Source: Chloroflexota bacterium
Lineage (GTDB): Bacteria; Chloroflexota; Dehalococcoidia; Dehalococcoidales; UBA2162
Direction: 5' to 3'
Length of the DNA: 13,547 nucleotides
Assembly: GCA_016193545.1 (NCBI GenBank)
Contig: JACPSA010000082.1
Location: forward strand, 1 to 13,547
The translations under genes were made by a program, and so were the position numbers. Of the stretch, positions 13,280 through 13,547 are shown one piece after another. Under the pieces are notes generated by a model that saw nothing but the letters and a program-made list of their open reading frames with translations, did no database searches and was not told the DNA's origin. Numbering within the stretch: position 1 is the stretch's first letter; each line of letters opens with the position of its first letter.

Positions 13280-13547
13280 CTACTCCTCCTTATCCTCCTT
13301 AGTTCTGGCTGGAGTCGGGGTTTTCAGCCCACGTCGCTCAGGCCAAAAGGCCATTAGCCCTCCTATAGTAAATACTAACCCTCCAATCCATATCCAGTCA
13401 ACCATCGGATTGACCAGAACCTTGAAGGCAGTAGAGTTATCATTCTCATCCCAGCCGACCAGGATGACATATAAATCTTCACGGAGAGTGGTGCGGATAG
13501 CTACTTCCGTCACCGCTTGTTCATAACTGCGGTGAAAGTACTTTGCC
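13280..13547 (-). CDS. ccmF: Cytochrome c heme lyase subunit CcmF, C-terminal end only
   Basis: Eighty-eight C-terminal residues of a protein that enters from the right edge; the frame stays open to the edge. The stretch TEVAIRTTLREDLYVILVGWD is diagnostic of the CcmF C-terminus, followed by FKVLVNPMVDWIWIGG and a last membrane helix ending FWPERR. CcmF is the integral-membrane heme lyase of System I that accepts heme from CcmE and joins it to apocytochrome c. The GTG at 13513 is internal and is not a start. It is the first visible gene of the operon. CcmE would be expected further right. Confidence 0.92.
   Translation of the reverse strand, partial: AKYFHRSYEQAVTEVAIRTTLREDLYVILVGWDENDNSTAFKVLVNPMVDWIWIGGLVFTIGGLMAFWPERRGLKTPTPARTKEDKEE

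Overview
The window looks like a chromosomal segment of an anaerobic or microaerophilic bacterium, most likely Chloroflexota (Dehalococcoidia-like). This placement is inferred and not proven. It rests on the clostridial/archaeal-type split B12 mutase, a Cys-rich CcmH of the non-proteobacterial type, a lipoprotein with a Thr/Pro-rich linker, and frequent GTG and TTG starts with good Shine-Dalgarno sequences. No rRNA, tRNA, CRISPR array, insertion sequence or phage gene is visible.

Layout. (1) 1-632, minus strand: the first 65 codons of a lipoprotein that runs off the left edge. It has a near-consensus sigma-70 promoter, and behind that lies an exact 39-bp tandem duplication in a gene-free stretch. 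(2) 633-1889, minus: an MFS transporter resembling the fosmidomycin-resistance (Fsr) branch. (3) 1890-2259: a divergent control region. It holds two copies (12 of 13 bases identical) of a 13-bp dyad, each abutting the -10 hexamer of one of the two divergent units. (4) 2260-6018, plus: a three-gene acyl-CoA operon encoding a carboxyltransferase (PccB/MmdA family), a methylmalonyl-CoA-mutase-family large subunit, and a separate B12-binding small subunit. (5) 6011-7198, minus: a class III (CaiB/BaiF) CoA-transferase, tail-to-tail with an 8-bp overlap. (6) 7458-13547, minus: a cytochrome c maturation (System I) operon in the order ccmF (partial), ccmH, a zinc-ribbon CcmI-like gene, a secreted/membrane beta-domain protein, ccmA, ccmB, ccmC, ccmD, then a NarL-type histidine kinase and response regulator. 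Its genes are tightly packed, with several 4-base start/stop overlaps.

How they may work together. The kinase, carboxyltransferase, mutase and CoA-transferase calls are family-level. The carboxyltransferase and the mutase large subunit both keep their family scaffold. Both also carry remodelled active-site segments (a lost SGGAR-type motif, a changed KAYGGAYD motif, a 14-residue insertion and a roughly 14-residue deletion). The carboxylate-binding Tyr/Arg pair of the mutase is kept. I read this as a dicarboxyl-CoA carbon-skeleton module whose substrate may not be (2R)-methylmalonyl-CoA, with CoA activation by the convergent transferase and transport by the divergent, apparently co-regulated MFS protein. 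No biotin carboxylase, biotin carrier or epimerase is in the window. In the ccm operon, CcmC has Met where the first heme-ligand His is expected. CcmH has a five-cysteine cluster instead of a simple CxxC. Two adjacent accessory proteins share a SHOCT/CcmI-like motif. A sensor-less two-component pair closes the operon.
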